A DNA stretch of 9,504 nt from Deltaproteobacteria bacterium. Its GTDB lineage: Bacteria; Myxococcota; Polyangia; Haliangiales; Haliangiaceae. Every line of letters begins with the position of its first letter. Positions within the stretch are counted from its first letter, which is position 1. Made by a program: the position numbers and the translations under genes. Below the pieces are notes generated by a model. It did no database searches, had not been told where the DNA came from, and was given only the letters and a program-made list of their open reading frames with translations. Shown piece after piece: positions 1 to 6,486 of this stretch. The stretch covers positions 1-9,504 of the forward strand of contig JAGSPR010000268.1 of NCBI GenBank assembly GCA_018262455.1, read 5' to 3'.

Positions 1-2472
1 GAATCCGGTGCGGTGCACCTGGTGATGGAGCTCGCGACCGGCGTGCCGCTCCGCGCCTGGATCGGGAATCCCGAGCACGACTGGCGCGCGGTGGTCCGCG
101 TGATGGCGGGGGTCGCGGCCGGGCTCGCCGCGGCTCATCGCGTCCAGCTCGTGCACCGCGACATCAAGCCCGACAACATCCTGATCGGTGAAGACCGCGC
201 TCGCGTCGTCGACTTCGGGCTCGCCGAGGAGGTCGCCCACCCCGACGGCTCCGCCGGTGGCACGCCCAGCTACATGGCGCCCGAGGTGCTCGCCGGGGCG
301 CCCGCGAGCCCGGCCTCGGATCAGTTCAGCTTCGGGGTGACGCTGTACGAGGCCCTGCACGGCGAACGCCCGCACACCGGCACCACCCGCGACGAGCTCC
401 GGGTCACCGCGCGCGACGCCGCACGCGCCACCTCGGATCGGGCGGCGGCGATCCCGGGCTGGGTCACCGCGACCGTCCGCCGGGCACTCGCCTCCCACCC
501 CGCGCACCGGTTCCCCACGCTCGACGCGCTCGCCGCTGAGCTCGGCCGCGATCGCAGGCGCCACCGGCGTACGGTCGCGATCGGTGCGGTGGCCCTCGTC
601 GTCGGCGCGGCCGCGGGCGTGATCGCCTATCGCGCACGGGCGCCGGCCGCCCTGGTCACGTCGTGTGATGGCGGGCTGGCACGACGGCAAGCCGTGTGGA
701 GCGACGAGGTGTCCGCGAGGGTCCGTGCCGGGCTCGGCGAGACCGCGTGGAGCGCACAGGCGCTCGGCTCGCTCGATCAGGTGGCCCACGACTGGGAGGG
801 CAGCTACCGGGTGGTGTGCGAGGCCACCCGGGTGCGCGGCGAGCAATCGGACCGGCTGCTCGAGCTGCGGATGCGCTGCCTCGATCGCACGCTCGAGCGA
901 TTCGTGGCCCTCGCGGACGCCCTCGCGATGCCGCTCGATGCCTCCGCTCGTGCCGAGGCGGCCAGCGCCGCCGCACAGCTGCCGCGGCCGCAGCGCTGCG
1001 AGGTGCTGATCGACGACGCCGAGCTCGCGCTACCCGCCGACGTCACGATCCGCGCGGAGGTCGCCGCGGCCGAACACGAGCTCGATCGTGCCTGGGCTGC
1101 GTATGCGATCGGTCGCTACGGACCGGCCCGCACCCAGATCACCGCGCTCGAAGCGCGCACCGGCACACTCGCGGCTCCTCCGCTGCGTGCCGCGATCCTG
1201 CTGCTCGCTGGCTCGGTCGAGGCCCGGATCGGCCAGCCCGCGACGGCCCGTGCGCTGCTCGATCGCGCACTCGCCGCTGCCGCGACCGCGCATGCCGCAG
1301 AGCTCGAGCTCGCCGTGTGGTCGAAGCTATTGCGCCTCGAGCTGTTCACCGGCGCGCCTGCCCGCGCGATCGAGTGGAGCCCGTTCGCGAAGGCCGCGGC
1401 GGCGCGCGCCGGCCACGACGGGGCGGAGCTCGACGGCATCGTCGCCGAGGCCCTGCGCGATCTCGGCCAGCTCGCCGCCGCACGCGAGCGCCTCCGCCGT
1501 GCCCTCGCCTCGCATGATCCGCTGCGCGATGACCAGCGCGCTCTGCTCGAGCTGAACCTTGGCTCGGTCGAGCTCGCGGCCGGCAGGTCCGACGTCGCGG
1601 GGGCCGCGTTCCAGCGCGCGCTCGGCGCCGCGCGGGCGCTCGGCGATGACCATCCCACCCTCGGCCTCTATCTCGACAAGCTCGCCGAGGTCGCTCGTGC
1701 GCGCGGCCGGATCACCGAAGCGCTCGCCAACCACGACCGCAGCCTCGAGCTCCGCCGCCGCGCGCTCGGCGACGATGATCGCGCGATCGCGACGGCGAGG
1801 TTTCATCGCGCCGAGACCGAGCTCGAGGCCGGCAAGCTCGAGCTCGCCAGGCGAGACGTCGAGGCTGCGCGCACGATCCGCGCGAAGGTGTACGGCGAGC
1901 GCAGCCCGCGGATGGCCGAGCTCGATGCGATGCTCGGTGACCTCGCGGTGGCCGGCGCCCGGTTCGACGAAGCCCGGACATTGTTCGAGCGCGCCGCCTT
2001 GCTCGACCCTCGGCTCGATCTGGAGGCGCGCCAGCTGCGGCTGCCGGCAAAGCTCGCGCCGGATCTGGACCAGCTCGCCCGCGAGGCCGCGGTGCTCGAG
2101 CCATTCGCCGTCGATCACGTCGCCGCGATCGCCGCGCGGCTCGCGCTGCTGCCCCGTGATCGCGCGAGGCCGCTCGCGGCGGCCCTGCTCGCGCGCTGGC
2201 GGTCGGCGGGGCCGGTCGATGCCGGGCTGTCGCTCGCGGTGGCCGACGCCCTGCGCAGCGCCGGCGATCCCGGATCGGCGGCCCTGCTGTACACGGCCGC
2301 TCTCGCCGCGCTCGCCGACGAACCGTCGAGGTCGCGCTTGCACGCCCTGCGCGGGCTCGCGGCCACGGTCGACGGCCGGACGAACAGTCCCGGGATGGTC
2401 ACCCCGCAGGCAGCGCTGGCGGCCGCACGCTCGATGGCGGCCCTCATGTCCGAGCTCGCGCCTGCCCCGTAG
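1..2472 (+). CDS. Ser/Thr protein kinase with membrane segment and TPR region (5' partial)
   Basis: Probable membrane-anchored Hanks-type Ser/Thr kinase. The reading frame is open from base 1, so the ATP-binding N-lobe with its Gly-rich loop and invariant Lys lies outside the window; the GTG at 13 is internal. Counting from base 1, the visible part starts at the hinge (VMELATG). It then shows the catalytic loop HRDIKPDN (about 52-59, catalytic Asp54), DFG (71-73) and the activation-segment end GTPSYMAPE (87-95), so the visible catalytic residues are intact. A basic stretch precedes a single hydrophobic segment at about 191-211. The C-terminal part has a Cys-containing, helical region (about 220-350) with the ATRVRGEQS stretch typical of myxobacterial kinases, then Ala/Leu-rich TPR-like helices (clearest at about 517-672). 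Known family role: phosphotransfer signalling with the TPR part as a probable protein-binding sensor. Its target is unknown. It converges with the next gene with no gap. Confidence 0.93.
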   Translation, partial: ESGAVHLVMELATGVPLRAWIGNPEHDWRAVVRVMAGVAAGLAAAHRVQLVHRDIKPDNILIGEDRARVVDFGLAEEVAHPDGSAGGTPSYMAPEVLAGAPASPASDQFSFGVTLYEALHGERPHTGTTRDELRVTARDAARATSDRAAAIPGWVTATVRRALASHPAHRFPTLDALAAELGRDRRRHRRTVAIGAVALVVGAAAGVIAYRARAPAALVTSCDGGLARRQAVWSDEVSARVRAGLGETAWSAQALGSLDQVAHDWEGSYRVVCEATRVRGEQSDRLLELRMRCLDRTLERFVALADALAMPLDASARAEAASAAAQLPRPQRCEVLIDDAELALPADVTIRAEVAAAEHELDRAWAAYAIGRYGPARTQITALEARTGTLAAPPLRAAILLLAGSVEARIGQPATARALLDRALAAAATAHAAELELAVWSKLLRLELFTGAPARAIEWSPFAKAAAARAGHDGAELDGIVAEALRDLGQLAAARERLRRALASHDPLRDDQRALLELNLGSVELAAGRSDVAGAAFQRALGAARALGDDHPTLGLYLDKLAEVARARGRITEALANHDRSLELRRRALGDDDRAIATARFHRAETELEAGKLELARRDVEAARTIRAKVYGERSPRMAELDAMLGDLAVAGARFDEARTLFERAALLDPRLDLEARQLRLPAKLAPDLDQLAREAAVLEPFAVDHVAAIAARLALLPRDRARPLAAALLARWRSAGPVDAGLSLAVADALRSAGDPGSAALLYTAALAALADEPSRSRLHALRGLAATVDGRTNSPGMVTPQAALAAARSMAALMSELAPAP

Positions 2473-3060
2473 CTAGCCGAGCTCTTTGCGGATGTTCGCG
2501 ATCACCTCGGCGTAGCTCGTGCTCTCGACGACCTCGGCCATCTCCGCGGTGTAGCGCGAGACGAGATCCTCGCGCCCGCGGGCGAGCGCGTCGCGCCGCG
2601 CGTTGTGCAGCGTGAGGAACGCCCGTTCGGCGTTGACGAAGTACTGGACCATCGCGAGCACGGCGCACGCGGTCGACTTCGTCACCGAGCGCGACGCATC
2701 GGTGAACGAGAAGTGTCGACCCTCGCTATTGGACACGTCGAGCGTGACGCGCCCGACGGCATCGACGCCTGCCTGCGCCTTCTTCGTCTCGATGTCGGCC
2801 TCCATCCTGAAGCCGGTGAGCTGGATCGTCTTGAGGGACTGATACTCGCGCGCGTAGCGATCGAGCAGCCCGGCGTAGAGCGCATCGACGACGCCGACGC
2901 CCTTGCCCTCGACCTCGACCGGCTGATCTCCCTCGAGCACGGTAACCTTGACGGCGCTCCCACCGTCGAGCTCCTCGATGATGAGGCGCGACAGCTTGAG
3001 CTCCAGAAAGTTCGTCCCCAGGATGCGGCGAATGAGCGACTCATGCGGAGGGGTTGTCAC
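2473..3060 (-). CDS. Stand-alone LeuA/CimA-type allosteric (dimerisation) domain protein
   Basis: 195-residue protein from GTG 3060. Residues about 37-148 resemble the C-terminal regulatory domain of 2-isopropylmalate, citramalate and homocitrate synthases. A V-K-V-T-V strand leads into GKGVGVVDAL (53-62, compare G-x-GPVDA), then YQSLKTIQLTGF (73-84), a V-x-L-D-V strand (105-109), and SVTKSTACAVLAMVQYFVNA (125-144), which sits where the family has its final Ala-rich helix. The catalytic TIM barrel with its metal-binding HxH motif is absent, and no upstream frame supplies it. The N-terminal 36 residues and the charged C-terminal helix (about 150-195) are not recognised. In known enzymes this domain binds Leu or Ile; here it may bind a small ligand or partner without catalysis (inference). 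The frame stays open to 3174, but that extension runs into the repeat array, and GTG 3060 lies 7 bases after a TATGTT hexamer, so I chose the short form. Confidence 0.75.
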   Translation of the reverse strand: MTTPPHESLIRRILGTNFLELKLSRLIIEELDGGSAVKVTVLEGDQPVEVEGKGVGVVDALYAGLLDRYAREYQSLKTIQLTGFRMEADIETKKAQAGVDAVGRVTLDVSNSEGRHFSFTDASRSVTKSTACAVLAMVQYFVNAERAFLTLHNARRDALARGREDLVSRYTAEMAEVVESTSYAEVIANIRKELG

Positions 3061-3066
3061 CCGCCA

Positions 3067-3095
3067 AACATAGCGCGCGCCGGCCGAGCTGCCGC
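3067..3095 (-). promoter_or_regulatory. Candidate leaderless promoter of the LeuA-domain gene
   Basis: On the minus strand TATGTT (3072-3067) fits TANNNT and sits at -12 to -7 relative to GTG 3060, so transcription would start at or near the start codon. The -35 candidate GCGGCA (3095-3090) is only a 3/6 match with a 17-base spacer. No clear separate ribosome-binding site is seen; GGCGG abuts the GTG. Confidence 0.4.
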
Positions 3096-3138
3096 GTGAT
3101 CTCGGTCCTCTCCGATCGGGTGGATCTCCCCTCCGTAC

Positions 3139-3306
3139 TCCCGCCACCAGAAACGCGCCACCAGAAGGTGCCACCGGAAGGCGCCACCGGAAGGGGCGCG
3201 ACGGGAAGGCGCTACCGGAAGTGCGTCACCGGAAGAGCGCCACCGAAAGGGCGTCACCGGAAGGGAGCCACCGGGAGGGCGCCACCAGAAGGGCGCCACC
3301 GGAAGG
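3139..3306. repeat. Tandem 14-bp direct repeat array, about 12 copies
   Basis: Head-to-tail copies of GCGCCACCGGAAGG with period 13-15. Units begin at about 3139, 3154, 3169, 3182, 3195, 3210, 3223, 3237, 3251, 3265, 3279 and 3293. The last seven are exactly 14 bases each and the most regular; the earlier ones are 13 or 15. Most substitutions are C to T at the fourth base or G to A in the CCGG core. The array lies between two divergent genes and ends about 14 bases before the -35 of the downstream promoter. The period is not a multiple of three and its lengths vary, which argues against protein coding. Each junction creates a GGCGCC-like palindrome. Function unknown: operator or iteron cluster, or a simple replication-slippage array. 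Confidence 0.9.
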
Positions 3307-3320
3307 GCGCTTCCCATGGA

Positions 3321-3348
3321 TGGACACGTCAGACCGGTACGGCATAGT
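3321..3348 (+). promoter_or_regulatory. Candidate sigma-70-type promoter of the UDG-peptidase operon
   Basis: TGGACA (3321-3326, 5/6 match to TTGACA), 16-base spacer, CATAGT (3343-3348, 4/6 match to TATAAT). The -10 element is at -12 to -7 relative to GTG 3355, which predicts a leaderless mRNA starting at that GTG. The alternative ATG at 3316 would lie upstream of this promoter, so the promoter supports the shorter protein. Confidence 0.5.
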
Positions 3349-3354
3349 GCGACC

Positions 3355-4044
3355 GTGTCTGCTCTGGTCCAGCTCAAGCGCCACGTCACCCGGCTGCGCG
3401 CCTGCGATGCTTGTCCGGAGATGATCCGTCCGGTCGTCAGCGGCGATCCGGTGCTGTCCACGGTGATGCTGATCGGTCAGGCACCGGGCGTGCGTGAGGG
3501 ACCCGCGGGCAAGCCGTTCGCCTGGACGGCCGGCAAGACCATGTTTGGCTGGTTCGAGCAGCTCGGGATGTCCGAACAGGCGTTCCGCGAGCGCGTCTAC
3601 ATGGCCGCCGTATGTCGATGCTTTCCCGGCAAAGCCGAAGGTGGCGGGGATCGTGTGCCATCGGACGAGGAGGTAGAGCGGTGTAGCCGTCACCTTGCCG
3701 CCGAGGTCCGGATCCTGCGGCCGCAGCTCGTGATCCCGGTTGGCAAGCTGGCGATCGCGCAGCTGGTTCCCGACATGGAGAAGCTGATCGAGATCGTCGG
3801 GGTCCAGCGGAAGGCGTCGATCGCCGGAATCGAGTTCGACATGATCCCGCTCCCCCACCCTTCGGGCGCGTCGACGTGGCATCGCACCGAGCCCGGAAAG
3901 ACCTTGCTCGCGGGCGCTCTCTCGTTGATCGCCCTGCATCCCGCCTGGCAGGCGCTGCTGGATCCAGCCGACCCGCAGCCGCAGTCCCCCGCGCCGTCGC
4001 CCAGGACCTGGGCGGGCGCCCGATCGAGGCGGGTCGAGACGTGA
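3355..4044 (+). CDS. Uracil-DNA glycosylase superfamily protein, Fe-S type
   Basis: 229 residues from GTG 3355 (242 from ATG 3316). Proposed role: removal of uracil from DNA in base-excision repair, in the cytoplasm. Motif A reads IGQAPGVREG (40-49), followed by GKPFAWTAGKTM, comparable to GEAPGxxE...GxPFVGxAG of family 4 enzymes but with Gln42 in place of the usual Glu. The second motif is PHPSGAS (167-173). Cys17 and Cys20 (C-x2-C) plus Cys89 and Cys110 match the family 4 [4Fe-4S] ligand layout, with RCFPG...DRVPSDEEVERC aligning to KCRPP...PTPEEVxxC; Cys87 is extra. The C-terminal tail is Pro-rich. The start was chosen because a promoter-like -10 sits just before GTG 3355 and the LKRHVTRLRACDAC helix is a natural family N-terminus. 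Its stop overlaps the next gene's start. Which UDG family it belongs to, and its exact substrate, are uncertain. Confidence 0.85.
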   Translation: MSALVQLKRHVTRLRACDACPEMIRPVVSGDPVLSTVMLIGQAPGVREGPAGKPFAWTAGKTMFGWFEQLGMSEQAFRERVYMAAVCRCFPGKAEGGGDRVPSDEEVERCSRHLAAEVRILRPQLVIPVGKLAIAQLVPDMEKLIEIVGVQRKASIAGIEFDMIPLPHPSGASTWHRTEPGKTLLAGALSLIALHPAWQALLDPADPQPQSPAPSPRTWAGARSRRVET

Positions 4045-5123
4045 GCGCGGTCGCCAAGCTACTCGCCGAGCTCATCGCGTTCCCGACCCAGCAGCCCGGT
4101 GCCGATGGCGTCGCTGGCAACGAGCGCGCGATCTGCGATCACCTGGTCGGCTTGCTGCGGGCACGTCATCCCGACGAGGTCGTGATGGCCACTGCGCCGC
4201 GGTCCGATGGCAGCGAGGGCGCGTACGTGTTTGCGCGCTGGGGCACGCCAACGCGGGTGGTCAACGCGCACGTCGATACCGTGCCTGCCAACGCGGGATG
4301 GTCGCGCGATCCGTGGTCGCCGTACGTGGCCGATGGCAAGCTGTACGGACTTGGCTCGGCCGACACCAAGGGTGCGATCGCCGCGACGCTCGTCGCGCTC
4401 GAGTCGGCGCAGCCTCGCGACTTCGGCGTGCTGTTCTCGGGCGACGAGGAGGCCGGCAGCGGAGTCATGCAGGCGTTCCTCGAATCGCCGCACGCCCGCG
4501 GGATCCGGGAGGTCGTCGTCTGCGAGCCCACGGCACGGGTCGCAGGGGTCGCGCATCGCGGCGTGCTCGGGCAGAAGGCCGTGATGCTCGGGCCTGGCGG
4601 TCACTCGTCGAAGGCCGACCACCTGCCCAAGCCGATCGCGCGGCTCGCGCGGTTCGCCACCGCTCTCGACGATGCGGCGCTGCGCCGCCTTCATGAGGGG
4701 CCGTCGAACATGACGGGCACATGCCTCAACCTGGCCGCGCTCCGCGGTGGGGTCGCCTTCAACGTGATCCCAGGGCGCGGCGAGCTCGAATGGTCGCTGC
4801 GGCCCTACCCCGGCTTCGATCGCGACGGATGGGACCGCGAGGTCGCGGCACTCGCCGCTGCCGTGGATCCGGCGATCACCGTCGAGACCCTGATCGACCA
4901 CGCACCGTTCGCGTGCGCGGCCATGGCAGAGCGCATCCGGCCGTTCGTGCGCTCGGTCGGCCCACTCGACTTCTGGACCGAGGCCGCGCTGTGGTCCGAG
5001 CGAGGCATCGACGCCATCGTGATCGGCCCCGGCGACATCGCCCAGGCCCACGCGGCAGACGAGTTCGTCACACTCGACGATCTCGACTGGGCGGTCGCGC
5101 TACTTCGGGCTTGGATGGACTGA
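4041..5123 (+). CDS. M20 family zinc metallopeptidase/deacylase (ArgE/DapE type)
   Basis: 360 residues from GTG 4041. The M20 family hydrolyses amide bonds of N-acylated amino acids or small peptides using two metal ions. All expected ligands are visible: His77 and catalytic Asp79 in NAHVDT, bridging Asp108 in GSADTKG, catalytic Glu136 with Glu137 in SGDEEAGS, Glu162 in VCEPT, and His337 in AQAHAADEF near the C-terminus. The dimerisation (lid) domain carries GPGGHSSKADH. No signal peptide is seen, so it is probably cytoplasmic. The frame runs upstream to an ATG at 3876, but that stretch lies inside the glycosylase gene; GTG 4041 forms a GTGA overlap with its stop, implying translational coupling. 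SGDEE and AxAHxxDE fit ArgE/DapE-like members, but the substrate (acetylornithine, succinyl-DAP, another N-acyl amino acid) cannot be assigned. Its 3' end overlaps the convergent gene by 24 bases. Confidence 0.92.
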   Translation: MSAVAKLLAELIAFPTQQPGADGVAGNERAICDHLVGLLRARHPDEVVMATAPRSDGSEGAYVFARWGTPTRVVNAHVDTVPANAGWSRDPWSPYVADGKLYGLGSADTKGAIAATLVALESAQPRDFGVLFSGDEEAGSGVMQAFLESPHARGIREVVVCEPTARVAGVAHRGVLGQKAVMLGPGGHSSKADHLPKPIARLARFATALDDAALRRLHEGPSNMTGTCLNLAALRGGVAFNVIPGRGELEWSLRPYPGFDRDGWDREVAALAAAVDPAITVETLIDHAPFACAAMAERIRPFVRSVGPLDFWTEAALWSERGIDAIVIGPGDIAQAHAADEFVTLDDLDWAVALLRAWMD

Positions 5124-5732
5124 GAAGTCCTTCTTCGGAGCTTCTTCGCCGCGATACTCGATGTTCTCCTTGAGGTACTTCTTGAGCCCGCGCTCGGGCC
5201 GGATCACGAGCTGATCGGGCCAGTCGTAGTCGGGGAGCTGCGGGTTCTTCCAGGTCGTGCGCGCGACCTGCTGGATGAAGCAAGACTCGAGCGCCGGATC
5301 GTTGAGCGTCGAGACTTCGACCTTGATGTTCTGCAGCGTGACCTCGCCATCGCGCACGTGGACGTTGTATGCGAGCGTCAGCTTCTGGTTGCGATGCTTG
5401 GAGCCGAGCTTGCCGTCGTAACAGATGGCTGCCTGGCGCGAGACCATCGCCGGCACGAGCTCGATGAACTTGTAGAAGAACTCGTCGCCCATCGGATCGA
5501 GCTTCTTGGGCTCCTCCGAGGCCGCCGGTTCCGCGGGCTCGCTGGGTGCGGGCTGCCCCGCCACCGCCGCGGCCTGGCGAACGATGGGAGCGCTCGGGCT
5601 CGCCACCTCCGGCGTGGTCGGCCTGTCGAGCGGCGCGCGTGAGGGCGCCGCCGACGATGAGTCGAGCTGGCGCCACATGAGCAGGAGCAGGACCAGCAGG
5701 ACCGCGCCCGCGATGGCGAGCCACTTCGCCAT
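5100..5732 (-). CDS. Membrane-anchored AgmX/PglI C-terminal domain protein
   Basis: 210 residues from ATG 5732. An uncleaved N-terminal membrane segment (about 4-20, Leu/Val-rich) is followed by Arg21 and a Pro/Ala/Ser-rich flexible linker (about 28-76). A C-terminal globular domain follows (about 83-185): AICYDGKL, a strand pair LTLAYNVHVRDGEVTLQNIKV (118-138), then VSTLNDPALESCFIQQV and W161. The pair Cys104/Cys151 and the order CY-G-V-STL-L-C-W match the TonB-like AgmX/PglI C-terminal domain common in myxobacteria, where AgmX itself is linked to adventurous gliding motility. The tail after about 185 is Lys-rich. It is the second gene of a two-gene operon: its ATG overlaps the lipoprotein stop by one base (TGATG). 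Probable location: inner membrane with the domain in the periplasm. A specific motility role is not shown. Confidence 0.8.
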   Translation of the reverse strand: MAKWLAIAGAVLLVLLLLMWRQLDSSSAAPSRAPLDRPTTPEVASPSAPIVRQAAAVAGQPAPSEPAEPAASEEPKKLDPMGDEFFYKFIELVPAMVSRQAAICYDGKLGSKHRNQKLTLAYNVHVRDGEVTLQNIKVEVSTLNDPALESCFIQQVARTTWKNPQLPDYDWPDQLVIRPERGLKKYLKENIEYRGEEAPKKDFSVHPSPK

Positions 5733-6319
5733 CAGAGCGTCTGCGGATCGAGGTAGAGCGTGTACTCGCCAGTGCCGACGATCGTCGTGCCGGTCTGCGC
5801 GGGATGGAGCACCCAGAGCTCCTTCTTGTCGACGCTCAACAGCTCGAGATCGCCCTCGCAGTCACCCACGCCGCCCTCACTCACCGAGACCTTGTTGAAG
5901 GTGGCCATGTCCCCGAGGTAGGCGTAGCTCTCGACCCAGCCATCGCTGGCCGGATCGTCGACGCGATCGACGCGGAAGCTGTAGCTCGCGTCGACGCTCG
6001 GAGCGGTGGTTCCGGGGACAGTGCCACAGCGATCACCGACGCCATCCCCCGTGATGTCGACCACCTCCTGCGCGTCGTCGACCGTCGCGGTGAACGTCCA
6101 GGTGCCGACCGGCCAGCAGCCGGTGGGGACCTCTACCGGGCGTACCGGCTGCCCCTCGGTCCAGGTCCCCTGCGTCGTGAACGCCGCTGTGCACTTGTAG
6201 CGGTTGGGGTTGGGATCAGCACCGCCATCACCACCACCGCCGCCACTGCTGTCATCACCAACACCGCACGCGCCGATCAGCATGCCGCTGAGGAGAACCA
6301 AGGACCCGACTTTCGTCAT
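5732..6319 (-). CDS. Putative lipoprotein of unknown function
   Basis: 195 residues from ATG 6319. The N-terminus is a typical lipoprotein signal: MTK, a hydrophobic core, and lipobox LIGA-C with lipidation Cys18. A Gly/Asp/Ser-rich linker follows (about 19-40), as is frequent in myxobacterial lipoproteins. The rest is Thr/Val/Asp-rich and probably beta-rich, with four further cysteines (43, 68, 98, 154) that could form two disulfides. The frame is open upstream to 6622, but that part lacks protein character and would bury the signal peptide; ATG 6319 also lies 7 bases after a TACAGT hexamer. It is the first gene of an operon with the AgmX/PglI-type gene and is divergent from another lipoprotein gene. 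I do not recognise a family. Residue after Cys18 is Gly, so no inner-membrane Asp signal of the E. coli type is present. Confidence 0.82.
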   Translation of the reverse strand: MTKVGSLVLLSGMLIGACGVGDDSSGGGGGDGGADPNPNRYKCTAAFTTQGTWTEGQPVRPVEVPTGCWPVGTWTFTATVDDAQEVVDITGDGVGDRCGTVPGTTAPSVDASYSFRVDRVDDPASDGWVESYAYLGDMATFNKVSVSEGGVGDCEGDLELLSVDKKELWVLHPAQTGTTIVGTGEYTLYLDPQTL

Positions 6320-6325
6320 GCGCCG

Positions 6326-6355
6326 ACTGTAACGCAACACTGGTGCCAGCTTGAA
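6326..6355 (-). promoter_or_regulatory. Candidate leaderless promoter of the lipoprotein/AgmX-type operon
   Basis: Minus-strand TACAGT (6331-6326) fits TANNNT and lies at -12 to -7 relative to ATG 6319. The best -35 candidate is TTCAAG (6355-6350), only 3/6 with an 18-base spacer. No Shine-Dalgarno sequence is visible before the ATG. Confidence 0.4.
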
Positions 6356-6452
6356 GCCCCGTGATCTGGCGGATGTAGGTGCGCCGGCTCCCGGGATCGA
6401 GGGCCCCACCTGGTGAGTCGAGACCTCGTCAGGCGAAAGGATCCGGGCGCGG

Positions 6453-6480
6453 TTGCGCACGGAATGGTCACTGCGAGAAT
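6453..6480 (+). promoter_or_regulatory. Candidate leaderless promoter of the duplicated-domain lipoprotein
   Basis: TTGCGC (6453-6458, 3/6 but with the TTG intact), 16-base spacer, GAGAAT (6475-6480, 4/6 match to TATAAT). The hexamer is at -12 to -7 relative to GTG 6487, the same geometry as the other promoters in this window. The 6320-6486 gap carries nothing else that I recognise besides the divergent promoter. Confidence 0.35.
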
Positions 6481-6486
6481 GCGGTT

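Noticed and set aside
1327..2343. 338-codon minus-strand frame within the kinase TPR region
   Set aside because: Antisense shadow of Ala/Leu/Glu-rich TPR codons with no domain signature.
3061..3174. N-terminal extension of the LeuA-domain protein to ATG 3174
   Set aside because: It would translate repeat DNA and bury the TATGTT hexamer inside the gene.
3139..3306. CRISPR array
   Set aside because: Units are 13-15 bases, directly abutting with no unique spacers, and no cas gene is present.
3054..3347. Plus-strand frame with a repetitive Gly/Arg/Lys/Pro peptide
   Set aside because: It is the translation of the 14-bp repeat array; unit lengths of 13-15 bases do not preserve one frame and there is no ribosome-binding site.
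3876..4040. N-terminal extension of the M20 peptidase from ATG 3876
   Set aside because: It lies wholly inside the glycosylase gene in another frame, is Arg/Ala-rich and precedes the natural family N-terminus; GTG 4041 gives the coupled start.
4059..5051. 330-codon minus-strand frame within the M20 gene
   Set aside because: Antisense shadow; all M20 metal ligands are on the plus strand.
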